From: Clostridiales bacterium
GTDB lineage: Bacteria; Bacillota; Clostridia; Lachnospirales; Lachnospiraceae
DNA length: 64,000 nucleotides
Direction: 5' to 3'
Assembly: GCA_018372435.1 (NCBI GenBank)
Contig: JAHAJA010000003.1
Location: 62,001-126,000 of the forward strand
Shown in pieces: positions 35,029 through 44,274 of this stretch (position 1 is its first letter; every line of letters starts with the position of its first letter). Made by a program: the position numbers and the translations under genes. The notes under the pieces were generated by a model. That model saw nothing but the letters and a program-made list of their open reading frames with translations. It made no database searches and was not told the DNA's origin.

Positions 35029-36303
35029 CTAATTACTATTGTTTTCTTTTATATCACCGTCGGGAATATTGTATTCATCGCAAAAAGCTTCAGGTCCTAA
35101 CTGATTTGTACCAGAAGTAGTATCTTCAGGTGTAATTGTTTCGGGTTCTGTTGTCTCAGGTTCTATCTCCTCTGGTTCTGATACTTCAGAATCGGTGTCT
35201 TCTACTTCAGTAGCCTCTGATCCATTAGAATCTGATTCGGTAGTTTCTGTATTTGTAGTGCCTGTGTTACTATTTTCAGTATTACTATTATCCGATGTGG
35301 TATCATCATTAGCAGATTCATCTTTGTTTGCATCTCCTGTGGTAGAATCAACAATAACATTATCACCAAGAATTGATTCATCTGTCTGATCAAGGATACC
35401 ATTGTCTTCGATTTCTTCTTTGGCACTTGTGAATAGGTTTTTAAACCAATCAATGATAGAACGGAAGAAATCTCCGAGTTTTTCTAAGAACCCTTTCTTC
35501 GCTTGTTCTAGTTCAAGTCCTATATTATCAGCAGCGCTATCAATTACACTACTGTAAGTAGAAGCAAGACGTTCATAATCATAATCTTGTGAGGCGACTT
35601 TGACCATCGTGTTAAGAATCATCTGCACTTGGTCATCAGTAAGTGTTACCTCGAATTTGTCACCCGAGTTGATGATTACTTGTTCAATCTTATCAGCAGC
35701 TACGATGTTTTCGCCAATGATGGTGTCTTTTACATCTGTAATAATACCAACTGCTTCATCAGAACCAATGTCCTCTGCAAGGTTACCAGAGATAACGATT
35801 TCTTCTGTTGCAATTTCTTTCTTAGTTTCTTCAAGAGGAGAACCAGTTACAATCTCGAATGCCTTCATGATACCAGTTAATGCACCCGTTCCAGATACAG
35901 CAAACGGTGAGGCTGCAACTACGTTACAATCATAGATACCTGCTGTTGTTAACGTAGACTTTATCATGTTTGAGGTAACCCAAGTTAGATTAGCGGTCTT
36001 AACATTAATACCTTTTCCTTCTTCTGTCTCTTCAATGAATGCGCAACTATAAGTACGTCTTCCAATTTGTTGCTCTGTTGCTACACCTTCTAAGTAAGCT
36101 CTTTCTTCATCGTTGTTTACTTCAATCACAGCTACTTCGTTTTCTTGAGTACCAAAATATTCAAACATTTTACCTTTTTGTTCATCGGTCAAATCGGCAC
36201 CAACTGATACGACTGTTACACTATCAGCAGATGCAATCGTTGTTACAATTGCTCCAACGCACAGAGTCATGCCCATTGCTAATGCCAGTAGTTTCTTTTT
36301 CAT
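35029..36303 (-). CDS. Exported DUF1002 protein with acidic low-complexity tail
   Basis: 424 aa from the ATG at 36303, eight bases after GGAGG. A signal peptide ('KKKLLALAMGMTLCVGAIVTTIASADS') is followed by the DUF1002 domain (~30-270): 'LTDEQKGKMFEYFG', 'TYSCAFIEE', 'NLTWVTSNMIKSTLTTAGIYDCNVVAASPF'. The last ~100 residues are Ser/Thr/Asp/Glu-rich repeats ('SEVSEPEEIEPETTEPET'), likely a flexible surface linker. A short amphipathic segment, 'FRSIIDWFKNLFTSAKEEI', precedes the tail. Family function is unknown. Confidence 0.85.
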   Translation of the reverse strand: MKKKLLALAMGMTLCVGAIVTTIASADSVTVVSVGADLTDEQKGKMFEYFGTQENEVAVIEVNNDEERAYLEGVATEQQIGRRTYSCAFIEETEEGKGINVKTANLTWVTSNMIKSTLTTAGIYDCNVVAASPFAVSGTGALTGIMKAFEIVTGSPLEETKKEIATEEIVISGNLAEDIGSDEAVGIITDVKDTIIGENIVAADKIEQVIINSGDKFEVTLTDDQVQMILNTMVKVASQDYDYERLASTYSSVIDSAADNIGLELEQAKKGFLEKLGDFFRSIIDWFKNLFTSAKEEIEDNGILDQTDESILGDNVIVDSTTGDANKDESANDDTTSDNSNTENSNTGTTNTETTESDSNGSEATEVEDTDSEVSEPEEIEPETTEPETITPEDTTSGTNQLGPEAFCDEYNIPDGDIKENNSN

Positions 36304-36628
36304 TAAAATCCTCCAACGTTTCTTTTGCATGGTGTATTTGCTAGTAATCAGTAACAAACTAGACTTCTCAAAGTATATCTAATAGAGTAATCTATGTCTA
36401 TATACTTTCGTGTTTGTTAGTAGGATTTTAATGAAATATTAAGATTTTAGTGGTAGAGATTGGTAGTTATCCAAGGTTGAATTACAGACTTTGACATTAA
36501 CATAAAATTAACAAAACTTTACATGTGCTTGATAGAAATAAACTCCTGTATTTGATATATTCTTTCATGAAGACAAGTAACAAAGTAGTAAAGAAGAAAG
36601 AATGAAAGAAAGAAAGAGGAGAATGATA
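36304..36628. other. Intergenic region between divergent secreted-protein genes
   Basis: 325 bp of AT-rich sequence holding two back-to-back promoters and ribosome sites. TTGACA-like and TATAAT-like hexamers are too degenerate to place. No gene, repeat or structured RNA was recognised. Confidence 0.5.
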
Positions 36629-38578
36629 ATGAAAAACTCGTGGAAGAAATGTATATTAGCAGGATCATTAGCACTAGTAATGATACCAACCAATTCTATG
36701 ATAAGTTTTGCGAAAGCAGCACCAGATGGTAAGACAGTTGCTACAGATACAGAAGCTGGTAAGAAAGATGGTGCATGGGATAAATGGGAAGAAGAGTGGA
36801 GCACAATCAAAAATGATTGGACACAGATATCCCTTACCCCAGGTAAAGATGAAAGCCAGTTAAACTTTGCATGGTATACGATGTCAGATCGTTCTGCAAA
36901 TCTACAGATTAGTACTTCTGCTGATATGAAGAATGCAAAAGAATATGTTGCAAAGAGAGAGAAAGCATCTGTTTCAAAAGATGGGAAGCAATATTATTCC
37001 AATAAGGTGACGGCACTTAATTTGAAAGAGAATACTACATATTATTATAGTTATGAAGTGGATGGTGTTTATACGGAACCAGCTGCATATACAACAAAAT
37101 TAACGGATAAATTTAGTTTTATCTATGTAGGTGATCCACAGATTGGCTCTTCTAATGAGAAGAAGTCGTCAAGCAAGGATGTTAACACAGAAAAAAAATT
37201 AGAAGAATTCTTACAAGCACAAGATGAAGCTGTTCGTAATGATGCATTCAACTGGAACAATACATTAGACAAAGCAGTGGAGAAAACGAATAACCAAGCA
37301 AGCTTTATAGTATCTGCGGGCGACCAAATACAACTAACTAAGGGAAAATCACCACAAGGTAAGAACTTTGAAAGTGAAATTGAATATGCTGGTTATTTGA
37401 GTCCAGACGTATTGAAATCATTACCAGTTGCACCAACCGTAGGTAACCATGACGCAGATAATGCAAATTATACGTACCACTTTAATGTACCAAACAAGAG
37501 TGATTATGGTGTTAATAAGGCAACGGCAGATACAACGAAAGTAGGCGGAGATTATTACTTTACGTATGGTTCTGTATTGTTCATGATGTTGAATACACAA
37601 AACACAAACGTTGCAGAACATAAAAACTTTATCGAAGAAACCGTGAAGGCAAACATAGATTGTACCTGGAGAATCGTTACTTTACACCAAGATATCTATG
37701 GTTCAGCAGAACATTCAAATGAACCAGAAATCACGAACTTACGTTATCAGATCGTTCCTATTCTAGAAGATAATGATGTAGATGTTGTATTAACAGGTCA
37801 TGATCATGCCTACTCTAGAACGCAAATCTTAAAAGGTGGAGTTAAGACTTTCGATGCTTCTTATGATGATGACGCTTTTGAAGAACAGTTAGAAATCGAT
37901 ATGGATGCAGGAGAAAAACCAGTTACTCTAACAATGGCTCCAGGTAATATCACAACGGATAAAGCCACAGAAGATGGTCTTCGATATCTTGAATACTTAA
38001 ATCAAATAATGGATGCAGCTGCAGTTCAAAAAGTTAACAAGATTAATAAGAATACCGTATTAAATCCAGATGGTATTCTATACATGACAGCAAGTTCTTC
38101 ATCAGGAAGTAAATACTATGACTTAGTTCCTAGACAACAAACATATATAGCAAATCGTTGGCAAGAAGATGTTCCAACTTACTCTATTATAGATATCACC
38201 CCAACATCATTTACAATTAATACGTACCGTACAGATAATAATAAGTCAATCGATGAAAGTTTTACAATTGTTAAAGAAGATAAAACATCAACTACCGCGC
38301 CGAAAGCAGTTTCGATTAAATCAGTAAAATCAAGTAAGGAAGGTACAGCTACCGTATCGTTTACTAAGAGTACTGATAAAGTAAGCGGATATCAAATTAC
38401 GTATTCTACAAATAAGAATTTTAAATCTTCTAAGAATGTATTAACAACGAAAACAAGTTATGCAATTAAATCGCTTTCGAAAGGAACCTTGTATGTAAAA
38501 GTTAGACCATATACTACGGTATCAGGAAAGAATGTATATGGAAAATATTCGAAGGTAGTTAAGGCAAGTGTAGAATAA
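36629..38578 (+). CDS. Secreted purple-acid-phosphatase-like metallophosphoesterase with FN3 tail
   Basis: 649 aa from ATG 36629, which is correctly spaced from AGAGGAG. A signal peptide precedes a purple-acid-phosphatase N domain (~50-150). The metallophosphoesterase core has the ordered metal ligands 'YVGDPQIGS', 'SAGDQIQ', 'VGNHDAD', 'TLHQDIYG' and 'TGHDHAYSRT'. The C-terminal ~95 residues are a fibronectin-type-III domain ('YQITYSTNKNFKSSKN'). It should hydrolyse phosphate esters outside the cell. The next gene overlaps its stop by one base (TAATG), so they are co-translated. Confidence 0.9.
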   Translation: MKNSWKKCILAGSLALVMIPTNSMISFAKAAPDGKTVATDTEAGKKDGAWDKWEEEWSTIKNDWTQISLTPGKDESQLNFAWYTMSDRSANLQISTSADMKNAKEYVAKREKASVSKDGKQYYSNKVTALNLKENTTYYYSYEVDGVYTEPAAYTTKLTDKFSFIYVGDPQIGSSNEKKSSSKDVNTEKKLEEFLQAQDEAVRNDAFNWNNTLDKAVEKTNNQASFIVSAGDQIQLTKGKSPQGKNFESEIEYAGYLSPDVLKSLPVAPTVGNHDADNANYTYHFNVPNKSDYGVNKATADTTKVGGDYYFTYGSVLFMMLNTQNTNVAEHKNFIEETVKANIDCTWRIVTLHQDIYGSAEHSNEPEITNLRYQIVPILEDNDVDVVLTGHDHAYSRTQILKGGVKTFDASYDDDAFEEQLEIDMDAGEKPVTLTMAPGNITTDKATEDGLRYLEYLNQIMDAAAVQKVNKINKNTVLNPDGILYMTASSSSGSKYYDLVPRQQTYIANRWQEDVPTYSIIDITPTSFTINTYRTDNNKSIDESFTIVKEDKTSTTAPKAVSIKSVKSSKEGTATVSFTKSTDKVSGYQITYSTNKNFKSSKNVLTTKTSYAIKSLSKGTLYVKVRPYTTVSGKNVYGKYSKVVKASVE

Positions 38579-39708
38579 TGAAGATAGAAATAGTTAAGAA
38601 AAATTTTGTTAGAAAGGGATGTCTAGCAGTAGCTAGCATCCTATTTCTTCTGTTCCTCTATAACATTAATCAAATAGATAAAGAATCCTTCTTTGATAAT
38701 GAAGGAAGAAACTTTGTGAAGGCTAAGGTAGTTGAGATTATAGAGGATAATGAAACAGAAAGTGGTATTTACGTAGGGAATCAGACAGTAATGATTTCTA
38801 TATTATCTGGTGAATTTACGGGTAAACTACTTGAAGCAACTAGTTCAAGCAGCTATCTGTATGGCACCCATTGTGAAGTTGGAAAAAAGGTTATTGCTAT
38901 TGTAAGTGAGTCCAATGGAACTTTTGTGGCTTCCGTTTATAGTGTAGACCGTGCGGCTATGATTTACCTAATTATAGGTATCTTCGTGCTAACAATCATA
39001 TTAATTGGTGGTAAAAAGGGATTAGCATCTGTTATTGGTTTGGGATTCACTATTATCTGTATTCTATTCTTATACTTGCCACTTATCTATCGTGGAGTAT
39101 CACCAGTATTTGCAGCTGTGATAGTTACTTTAATAACGACTTGTGTAACGATGTATCTGATCGGTGGTTGGTCAATCAAAACACTTGCTTCATCATCTGG
39201 GACGGTTATTGGAGTAATGATTGCAGGAGTATTTGCTTGGCTATTCAGTAAGATGACTCAAATAACGGGTTATAATGTAAGCGAGATAGAGAATCTGATA
39301 TATGTGGGGGAAAAGACATCAATACAGATTGGAGAGCTTATGTTCTCAGGAATATTAATAGCGGCACTAGGGGCGGTAATGGATGTAGCGATGTCAATTG
39401 CATCTACCATATTAGAAATCAATGAGAAGAATCAGACTTTAACAAGGAAAGAACTTTTTCAGTCAGGTATGAATGTTGGTAAAGATATGATGGGTACCAT
39501 GTCGAATACTCTTATATTAGCGTTTACTGGTGGGTCTATTAATACGCTAGTGTTTATTTACGCATATAATTATCAATATAATCAGATTATTAACCTTCAC
39601 TCCATAGCGATAGAAATCATACAAGGAATTGCATCGAGTATGGGCGTTATATTAACAGTACCATGTGTATCGTTAATTACCTGTATGTTAGTTAAAAGAA
39701 AGAAGTAG
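38578..39708 (+). CDS. YibE/F family integral membrane protein
   Basis: 376 aa. A signal-anchor helix (~14-30) is followed by an external beta-rich domain (~40-120) and then about seven membrane helices. The signature 'ISILSGEFTGKLLEATSS' before the helices and 'GALGAVMDVAMSIASTI'-like 'AALGAVMDVAMSIAS' inside them identify YibE/F. The family's function is not established; some members sit near phosphatases or in the vicinity of transport functions. Coupling to the secreted phosphatase suggests an envelope role in phosphate metabolism. Confidence 0.88.
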   Translation: MKIEIVKKNFVRKGCLAVASILFLLFLYNINQIDKESFFDNEGRNFVKAKVVEIIEDNETESGIYVGNQTVMISILSGEFTGKLLEATSSSSYLYGTHCEVGKKVIAIVSESNGTFVASVYSVDRAAMIYLIIGIFVLTIILIGGKKGLASVIGLGFTIICILFLYLPLIYRGVSPVFAAVIVTLITTCVTMYLIGGWSIKTLASSSGTVIGVMIAGVFAWLFSKMTQITGYNVSEIENLIYVGEKTSIQIGELMFSGILIAALGAVMDVAMSIASTILEINEKNQTLTRKELFQSGMNVGKDMMGTMSNTLILAFTGGSINTLVFIYAYNYQYNQIINLHSIAIEIIQGIASSMGVILTVPCVSLITCMLVKRKK

Positions 39709-39726
39709 AGTTGGGTTTAGCCATAA

Positions 39727-39834
39727 CGTATTGTTTTAAAATTAGTTGATATTACTGGTAAGAAGAAAGGTACGGCAACAATTACAGCAGAAATCTATGG
39801 TAAGAAATATACTTGCAAAGTGGTTGTGAAGTAA
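39727..39834 (+). pseudogene. Remnant of a bacterial Ig-like (BIG2) protein C terminus
   Basis: The frame 39727-39834 has no start codon. It encodes 'VDITGKKKGTATITAEIYG' followed by 'KKYTCKVVVK' and a stop, the typical final strand pair of a BIG2 domain as used for cell-surface attachment. The upstream part of the gene is missing. Confidence 0.65.
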
Positions 39835-39864
39835 AAGAGAGGCAAATCTAAGCTATAAAATTGA

Positions 39865-39911
39865 AAAATCACCCTCTTAATTTTCATTTGAAGTTAAGAG
39901 GGTGATTTTTA
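39865..39911. terminator. Bidirectional terminator
   Basis: AAAATCACCCTCTTAA and TTAAGAGGGTGATTTT pair perfectly, with A- and T-runs on the two sides. It separates the YibE/F unit from the convergent spore coat genes. Confidence 0.9.
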
Positions 39912-39912
39912 C

Positions 39913-40188
39913 TTATTTCATAGTAGCCTGTTGAGAGTATTTTTGTATCGCTTGATTTATTTTCTCTTGCTCAGCAGCAGGAGTAGGATAAAGGCCACGT
40001 TCGTGCATGATATTAAATACTTGATATTGAAGATCATGCTCTTCATTTAATATATTCATATATGTGTCACGAAGATCTTTGTGAACACATTCATTTGCAA
40101 ATAGATTGTAATTAGCTGTTTCTTCTTTTTGAGCGCAAAGAGCGTCATGAAGCATTTCTTTATCGCCAAAACATGTTGATTGTTCCAT
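39913..40188 (-). CDS. CotF-family spore coat protein
   Basis: 91 aa, all helical. 'KEMLHDALCAQKEETANYNLFANEC' and 'DTYMNILNEEHDLQYQVFNIMHERGLYP' are the two halves of the ferritin-like helical hairpin of CotF proteins. The tail is Gln-rich. The ribosome site TAAGGAGGTG is near perfect. It lies 11 bp after the smaller coat-like gene on the same strand. CotF proteins are deposited in the spore coat or, in clostridia, found widely as small acid- or heat-stable proteins. Expression during sporulation is expected but no sigma-K or sigma-E promoter was confidently read. Confidence 0.88.
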   Translation of the reverse strand: MEQSTCFGDKEMLHDALCAQKEETANYNLFANECVHKDLRDTYMNILNEEHDLQYQVFNIMHERGLYPTPAAEQEKINQAIQKYSQQATMK

Positions 40189-40199
40189 AAGACACCTCC

Positions 40200-40385
40200 T
40201 TATTTAAGTTTTGCATAAATTGCATCGAAATGTTGTTGATGTTTTTGTGAAATACTTGAGAATGTTTGTTTTAACTCTTGATCATTCGTAGAGTTTGCTA
40301 ACATCTGAAATTTCTTAACTAATTGTTCTTCGCCATCTAGTAAATCATTCATAGAAGACAATTCTTTTGCTGTTAAATTAGCCAT
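40200..40385 (-). CDS. Small CotF-associated spore coat-like protein
   Basis: 61 aa: 'LTAKELSSMNDLLDGEEQLV' followed by a second helix ending 'QKHQQHFDAIYAKLK'. Such short single-hairpin proteins are usually encoded next to cotF in clostridia, and the two may form a four-helix bundle together. The TAAGGAGGTAAAATAC ribosome site precedes the ATG. It is the first gene of the two-gene unit. Confidence 0.82.
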   Translation of the reverse strand: MANLTAKELSSMNDLLDGEEQLVKKFQMLANSTNDQELKQTFSSISQKHQQHFDAIYAKLK

Positions 40386-40709
40386 AATGTATTTTACCTC
40401 CTTATTTATTTACAAGTTTATTATGTCTCAATAATCAAAAATAATGTAAAAAAATAATATAAAATTATTTATTTATAAGTTGATTAGACAACTTCTTATA
40501 TTTAAAGAGGAAAGTGCAGTTTATTAAACAAATCTGTACAAAATAGAGATTAGCAAAAAGACATTTAAAAGCCAATTACTAGTAATTGGTAAATTTAACA
40601 TTATGTATATACATAAAATTCAAATTTAAATCCGACACTATAACTAAGTTTAGTTTATTTTACTTTTGCAATATCAAATACTAATAATTATAGTAGAGGA
40701 AGGGTGTAT
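40386..40709. other. AT-rich intergenic region between spore-coat and OPT genes
   Basis: About 320 bp, divergent promoters expected. It includes a CCAATTACTAGTAATTGG palindrome (40572-40589). No gene was seen. Confidence 0.5.
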
Positions 40710-42632
40710 ATGCATAAAAAATTATCAAAGGATGCATATGGTGGCGTTCATGGCAAGAATTATGTTCCATATGTTTCGAGTGGTTCCAAATCAGGCGGAA
40801 ATATTGCTATATTAATCATTGGTATTATATTAGCAGCTTTGTTTGCAGCGTCAACAGCATATTCAGGTATGAAATCAGGTCTTACTGTAGCGGCTGGTAT
40901 TCCAGGTTCAATTATAGGATCTGCATTCATCGCTATATTTGCTAAACAAAAGGGTATACTTGGTAAGAATCTTGTGCAAGGTATGTCAAGTGGTGGTGAA
41001 TCGGTTGCCAGTGGAATTATATTTGTATTACCTGCAATTCTTTTGATTGGAGGAAACATTTCTTTCCTAGAAGGATTTATCGTAAGTATTGGTGGTGTGC
41101 TTTTTGGTATGGGAATTGCTTCCCTTGTATATAAGAATTTGGTTGTAGAAGAACATGGTAACTTAATGTTTCCAGAGTCTATGGCAATATCAGAAACTCT
41201 TGTAGCATCAGAAGGTGCTGGAGAATCGATGAAATATATGGGAATAGGCTTTGCCGTTAGTGGTGTTATTACTCTTGTCACGGGTTCATTTCTTAATGTA
41301 GCAAATAATGTAATCAGTTATGTAAATGAAAAATTCTATAAATGGAAATTAGAAGTAGAGGTTAATCCACTATTATTAGGAATTGGATTTATTGTAGGTA
41401 TAGAAGTATCGTTGACGATGTTTGCAGGTTCTGTATTAGCCAACTTTGCTATTATGCCGCTTATTAGTTACTTTGCAGACTTTGCAAGAGAAGGCGAACG
41501 AGTATGGAATGACCCAAGTGTAGCTCTTGGTGGTATGCAAGTAAACCAGATTTCTGGTAGTTATGTCAAATACATCGGTGCTGGAATGATGCTTTCTGGT
41601 GGTTTAATCGGTGCAATTAAACTGATACCAACAATCGTAGTATCTATTAAAGAAACGGTTAGTGCTAAGTCTACTGATCAAGCAGGGAAATCTTCATTTG
41701 CTAGTTTGGTATTAATTGGTGGTATTGTAGTAGGATTTATAGCAGGATTTATTATATCAGATGGTAATTTTGTAATGGCTATTATCGGATCGATTTTGTC
41801 ATTCTTCTTGTCCCTATTATTTGTTATTGTTTCAGGAAGATTAACAGGAACAATTGGAACATCAAACTTACCAGTATCCGGTATGACTATTGCGTCTTTG
41901 GTAATCGTAACATTACTTTTTGTTATTATGGGCTGGATTAGCCCAGGACACAATAAGTCGTTACTTTTGTTTGGAACGTTCATAGTAACTGCAATTTCAA
42001 TTGCGGGTGGTTATAGTCAATCTCAAAAGGTTGCATTCATCATTGGTGGTGAAAAAAATGAGATGGATAAATACTATCTAGTGGCAAGTTTGGTAGGTGT
42101 AACTGTAGTAATCGGTGTAATATTATTGCTTTCAAATCAACTTGCTATAACAGGAGATAATGTTCCTTTTGCACTACCACAAGCTAATTTGATTTCAACA
42201 TTAACTTCAGGAATTATGTCTGGTGAATTACCTTGGCATATGGTTATTGTTGGAGCAATCATCGGAGTCGTTTTGTTTTTGTTGAAACTTCCAATCATGA
42301 CAATTGCAATTGGTTTTTATCTTCCAATCGCTACGACTTCCATTATATTAATTGGTGCTATTATTCGTCTATTTGTAGAAAAGATGTCTAAATCAGAGCA
42401 TGAGAAAGAAACTAGAGTAGGAAATGGAATTAGTTTATCTTCTGGACTGGTAGCCGGCGGGTCAATTATTGGTCTTGTTGGTATTATTCTTCAAGTCTTA
42501 GGCGTTATCAAAGGAACTGGTCCAAAAGGATTTGCAGCATCTAATGGAATGGGTTATATATTATTAGTGGTCTTAATTATATTAACAATACTTCCTTTGA
42601 TTAAGAATAAGGTAAATAATGCTAGAGAATAA
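40710..42632 (+). CDS. OPT-family oligopeptide or metal-chelate transporter
   Basis: 640 aa with about 15 hydrophobic segments. The start at ATG 40710 follows GAGGAAGG. The OPT hallmarks include 'FAASTAYSGMKSGLTVAAGIPGSIIGSA' and 'KNLVQGMSSGGESVASGIIFVLP' near the N terminus and a conserved loop with 'EHGNLMFPESMAISETLVA'. OPT proteins import small peptides or metal-chelating peptides by proton coupling. The gene stands alone and ends in its own terminator, so its substrate cannot be inferred from context. Confidence 0.9.
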   Translation: MHKKLSKDAYGGVHGKNYVPYVSSGSKSGGNIAILIIGIILAALFAASTAYSGMKSGLTVAAGIPGSIIGSAFIAIFAKQKGILGKNLVQGMSSGGESVASGIIFVLPAILLIGGNISFLEGFIVSIGGVLFGMGIASLVYKNLVVEEHGNLMFPESMAISETLVASEGAGESMKYMGIGFAVSGVITLVTGSFLNVANNVISYVNEKFYKWKLEVEVNPLLLGIGFIVGIEVSLTMFAGSVLANFAIMPLISYFADFAREGERVWNDPSVALGGMQVNQISGSYVKYIGAGMMLSGGLIGAIKLIPTIVVSIKETVSAKSTDQAGKSSFASLVLIGGIVVGFIAGFIISDGNFVMAIIGSILSFFLSLLFVIVSGRLTGTIGTSNLPVSGMTIASLVIVTLLFVIMGWISPGHNKSLLLFGTFIVTAISIAGGYSQSQKVAFIIGGEKNEMDKYYLVASLVGVTVVIGVILLLSNQLAITGDNVPFALPQANLISTLTSGIMSGELPWHMVIVGAIIGVVLFLLKLPIMTIAIGFYLPIATTSIILIGAIIRLFVEKMSKSEHEKETRVGNGISLSSGLVAGGSIIGLVGIILQVLGVIKGTGPKGFAASNGMGYILLVVLIILTILPLIKNKVNNARE

Positions 42633-42642
42633 ATATAAAATC

Positions 42643-42674
42643 AAAGCTGTCGTTAATGATACGGCAGCTTTTCC
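42643..42674 (+). terminator. Terminator of the OPT gene
   Basis: AAAGCTGTCGT and ACGGCAGCTTT form an 11-bp stem with one wobble, followed by TTCCTTT. Confidence 0.8.
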
Positions 42675-42813
42675 TTTAATTAAAGTTTTGAAATAGAGCT
42701 TTTCTGAAAATCATTAGTGACTTTAATATACGATTGTTATATAATTTAACGGATATCGTTTATTAGTGTTAAGACTATTATTATAACGGACAAAATGCAA
42801 AGGAGAAAGATGA

Positions 42814-43971
42814 ATGACATCAATATTATTAGCGGTGATATACATAGCTTTTATAAGCTTAGGATTGCCTGACTCGATTTTAGGTTCTGCATGGCCTACC
42901 ATGTATGGTGAGTTTAATGTAGCAGTTTCCTATGCCGGTATTATTAGTATGATTATAGCTGGAGGTACTATTGTATCCAGTCTCTTTAGTGATAAAGTAA
43001 TACGTAGATTAGGAACAGGTTTAGTAACAACAATAAGTGTCGCAATGACTGCAGTCGCGCTGATGGGATTTGCCTTTTCTGACTCTTTCTGGCAATTATG
43101 TTTATGGGGTATTCCTTATGGATTAGGTGCAGGAAGTGTTGATGCAGCACTTAATAACTTTGTTGCCTTACATTACAAATCACGTCATATGAGTTGGTTA
43201 CATTGCTTTTGGGGCATAGGTGCAACCGCAGGTCCATTTATAATGGGACTGTGTTTAACGAATGGATTAAGATGGAATTCTGGTTATCAAACCATCGGTA
43301 TTATTCAGATAATTCTTGTAGTTGGCTTAGTACTTTCCTTACCACTATGGAAAGCAAAACATGAAGAAAATAAAGATGGAACGGTTGAAGCAAAAAGTCT
43401 TAGCTTAAAACAGACGATTAAACTTCCTGGTGCAAAGGCTATTTTAGTTGCTTTCTTATGTTACTGTTCCATAGAATCGACAGCAGGTTTGTGGGCTAGT
43501 AGCTACATGGTTTTATATAAAGGAATTAATCCTCAAACAGCGGCCAAATGGGCATCCTTATTTTATCTTGGCATTACAATAGGAAGATTTATTAGCGGTT
43601 TTATCACGGACAAATTAGGTGATAAGAATATGGTAAGGTTAGGGCAAGTACTTGCTGCAATTGGTATTGTGGTTATGCTATTACCATTAAGTAATACGGC
43701 AACACTTGTCGGGTTAATCTTATTAGGTTTAGGTTGTGCACCAATTTATCCAAGTTTATTACATGCAACACCAGATAACTTTGGTGCAGATAAGTCGCAA
43801 TCCATTATGGGAATGCAGATGGCATGTGCATATGTAGGTAGCACTTTAATGCCTCCGATTTTTGGCTTTCTAGCAGACATAATCAGCATTCAATTATATC
43901 CATTTTATATGATGATTTTTGTTGTACTAATGGTAGTAATGGTTGAAAGAATGAATAAAGTTCATAACTAA
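42814..43971 (+). CDS. Major facilitator superfamily transporter
   Basis: 385 aa with 12 predicted membrane segments. A loop between helices 2 and 3 reads 'FSDKVIRRLGTGLVT' and the equivalent in the second half is 'ITDKLGDKNMVRLG', the paired MFS motif A. 'GIPYGLGAGSVDAALNNFVALHY' resembles the FucP/FHS-like sugar and small-solute branch, where an Asn/Asp-containing helix 4 binds substrate. A strong AAAGGAGAAAG site precedes it. No co-transcribed gene, so substrate is unknown. Confidence 0.88.
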   Translation: MTSILLAVIYIAFISLGLPDSILGSAWPTMYGEFNVAVSYAGIISMIIAGGTIVSSLFSDKVIRRLGTGLVTTISVAMTAVALMGFAFSDSFWQLCLWGIPYGLGAGSVDAALNNFVALHYKSRHMSWLHCFWGIGATAGPFIMGLCLTNGLRWNSGYQTIGIIQIILVVGLVLSLPLWKAKHEENKDGTVEAKSLSLKQTIKLPGAKAILVAFLCYCSIESTAGLWASSYMVLYKGINPQTAAKWASLFYLGITIGRFISGFITDKLGDKNMVRLGQVLAAIGIVVMLLPLSNTATLVGLILLGLGCAPIYPSLLHATPDNFGADKSQSIMGMQMACAYVGSTLMPPIFGFLADIISIQLYPFYMMIFVVLMVVMVERMNKVHN

Positions 43972-44024
43972 TAAATTATATGTTCTCGGTCCTTTAAGAT
44001 TAATAAGAAGCGTCCGTGAAGAAG

Positions 44025-44065
44025 TAGGTCGACTTTAAAATGATGTATATGAAGAAGTCGACCTA
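44025..44065. terminator. Perfect 11-bp hairpin downstream of the MFS gene
   Basis: TAGGTCGACTT pairs with AAGTCGACCTA around a 19-nt loop. There is no strong T-run, so it is only a possible terminator of the MFS transcript. Confidence 0.5.
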
Positions 44066-44123
44066 ATCAAAAGATGTATAAATTCACTATAGTTTTATTT
44101 ACTTTATTTTAACGCAAGAAGAA

Positions 44124-44152
44124 TTGACATTCAAAAAATTATATTTTATAAT
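44124..44152 (+). promoter_or_regulatory. Perfect consensus sigma-A promoter of the ABC exporter operon
   Basis: TTGACA (44124-44129), 17 bp, TATAAT (44147-44152). This is an exact consensus promoter. Transcription would begin near 44159, just before a hairpin with a T-run. Confidence 0.85.
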
Positions 44153-44166
44153 AGGTAAATCGAGTA

Positions 44167-44213
44167 GCGATTGCGTAAGTCCAGATATTATTTTCTGGAT
44201 GCGCTTTTTTTTT
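44167..44213 (+). terminator. Leader terminator/attenuator of the ABC exporter operon
   Basis: TCCAGA (44180-44185) pairs with TCTGGA (44194-44199), with outer GCG/CGC pairing, then nine or more T residues. It lies 10-50 nt after the expected start site and 60 bp before the first gene, so read-through must be controlled. Confidence 0.7.
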
Positions 44214-44274
44214 GACTAAAATAATTAGTATTTGAACTAAAAATTAGAATTTACAAAGGAGATGAGCAGAGTCA

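Noticed and set aside
44039..44065. Eight-codon frame ATG ATG TAT ATG AAG AAG TCG ACC TAA as a leader peptide for the ABC exporter
   Set aside because: It lies upstream of the exact-consensus promoter at 44124, so it would not be on the exporter transcript, and it has no ribosome site.
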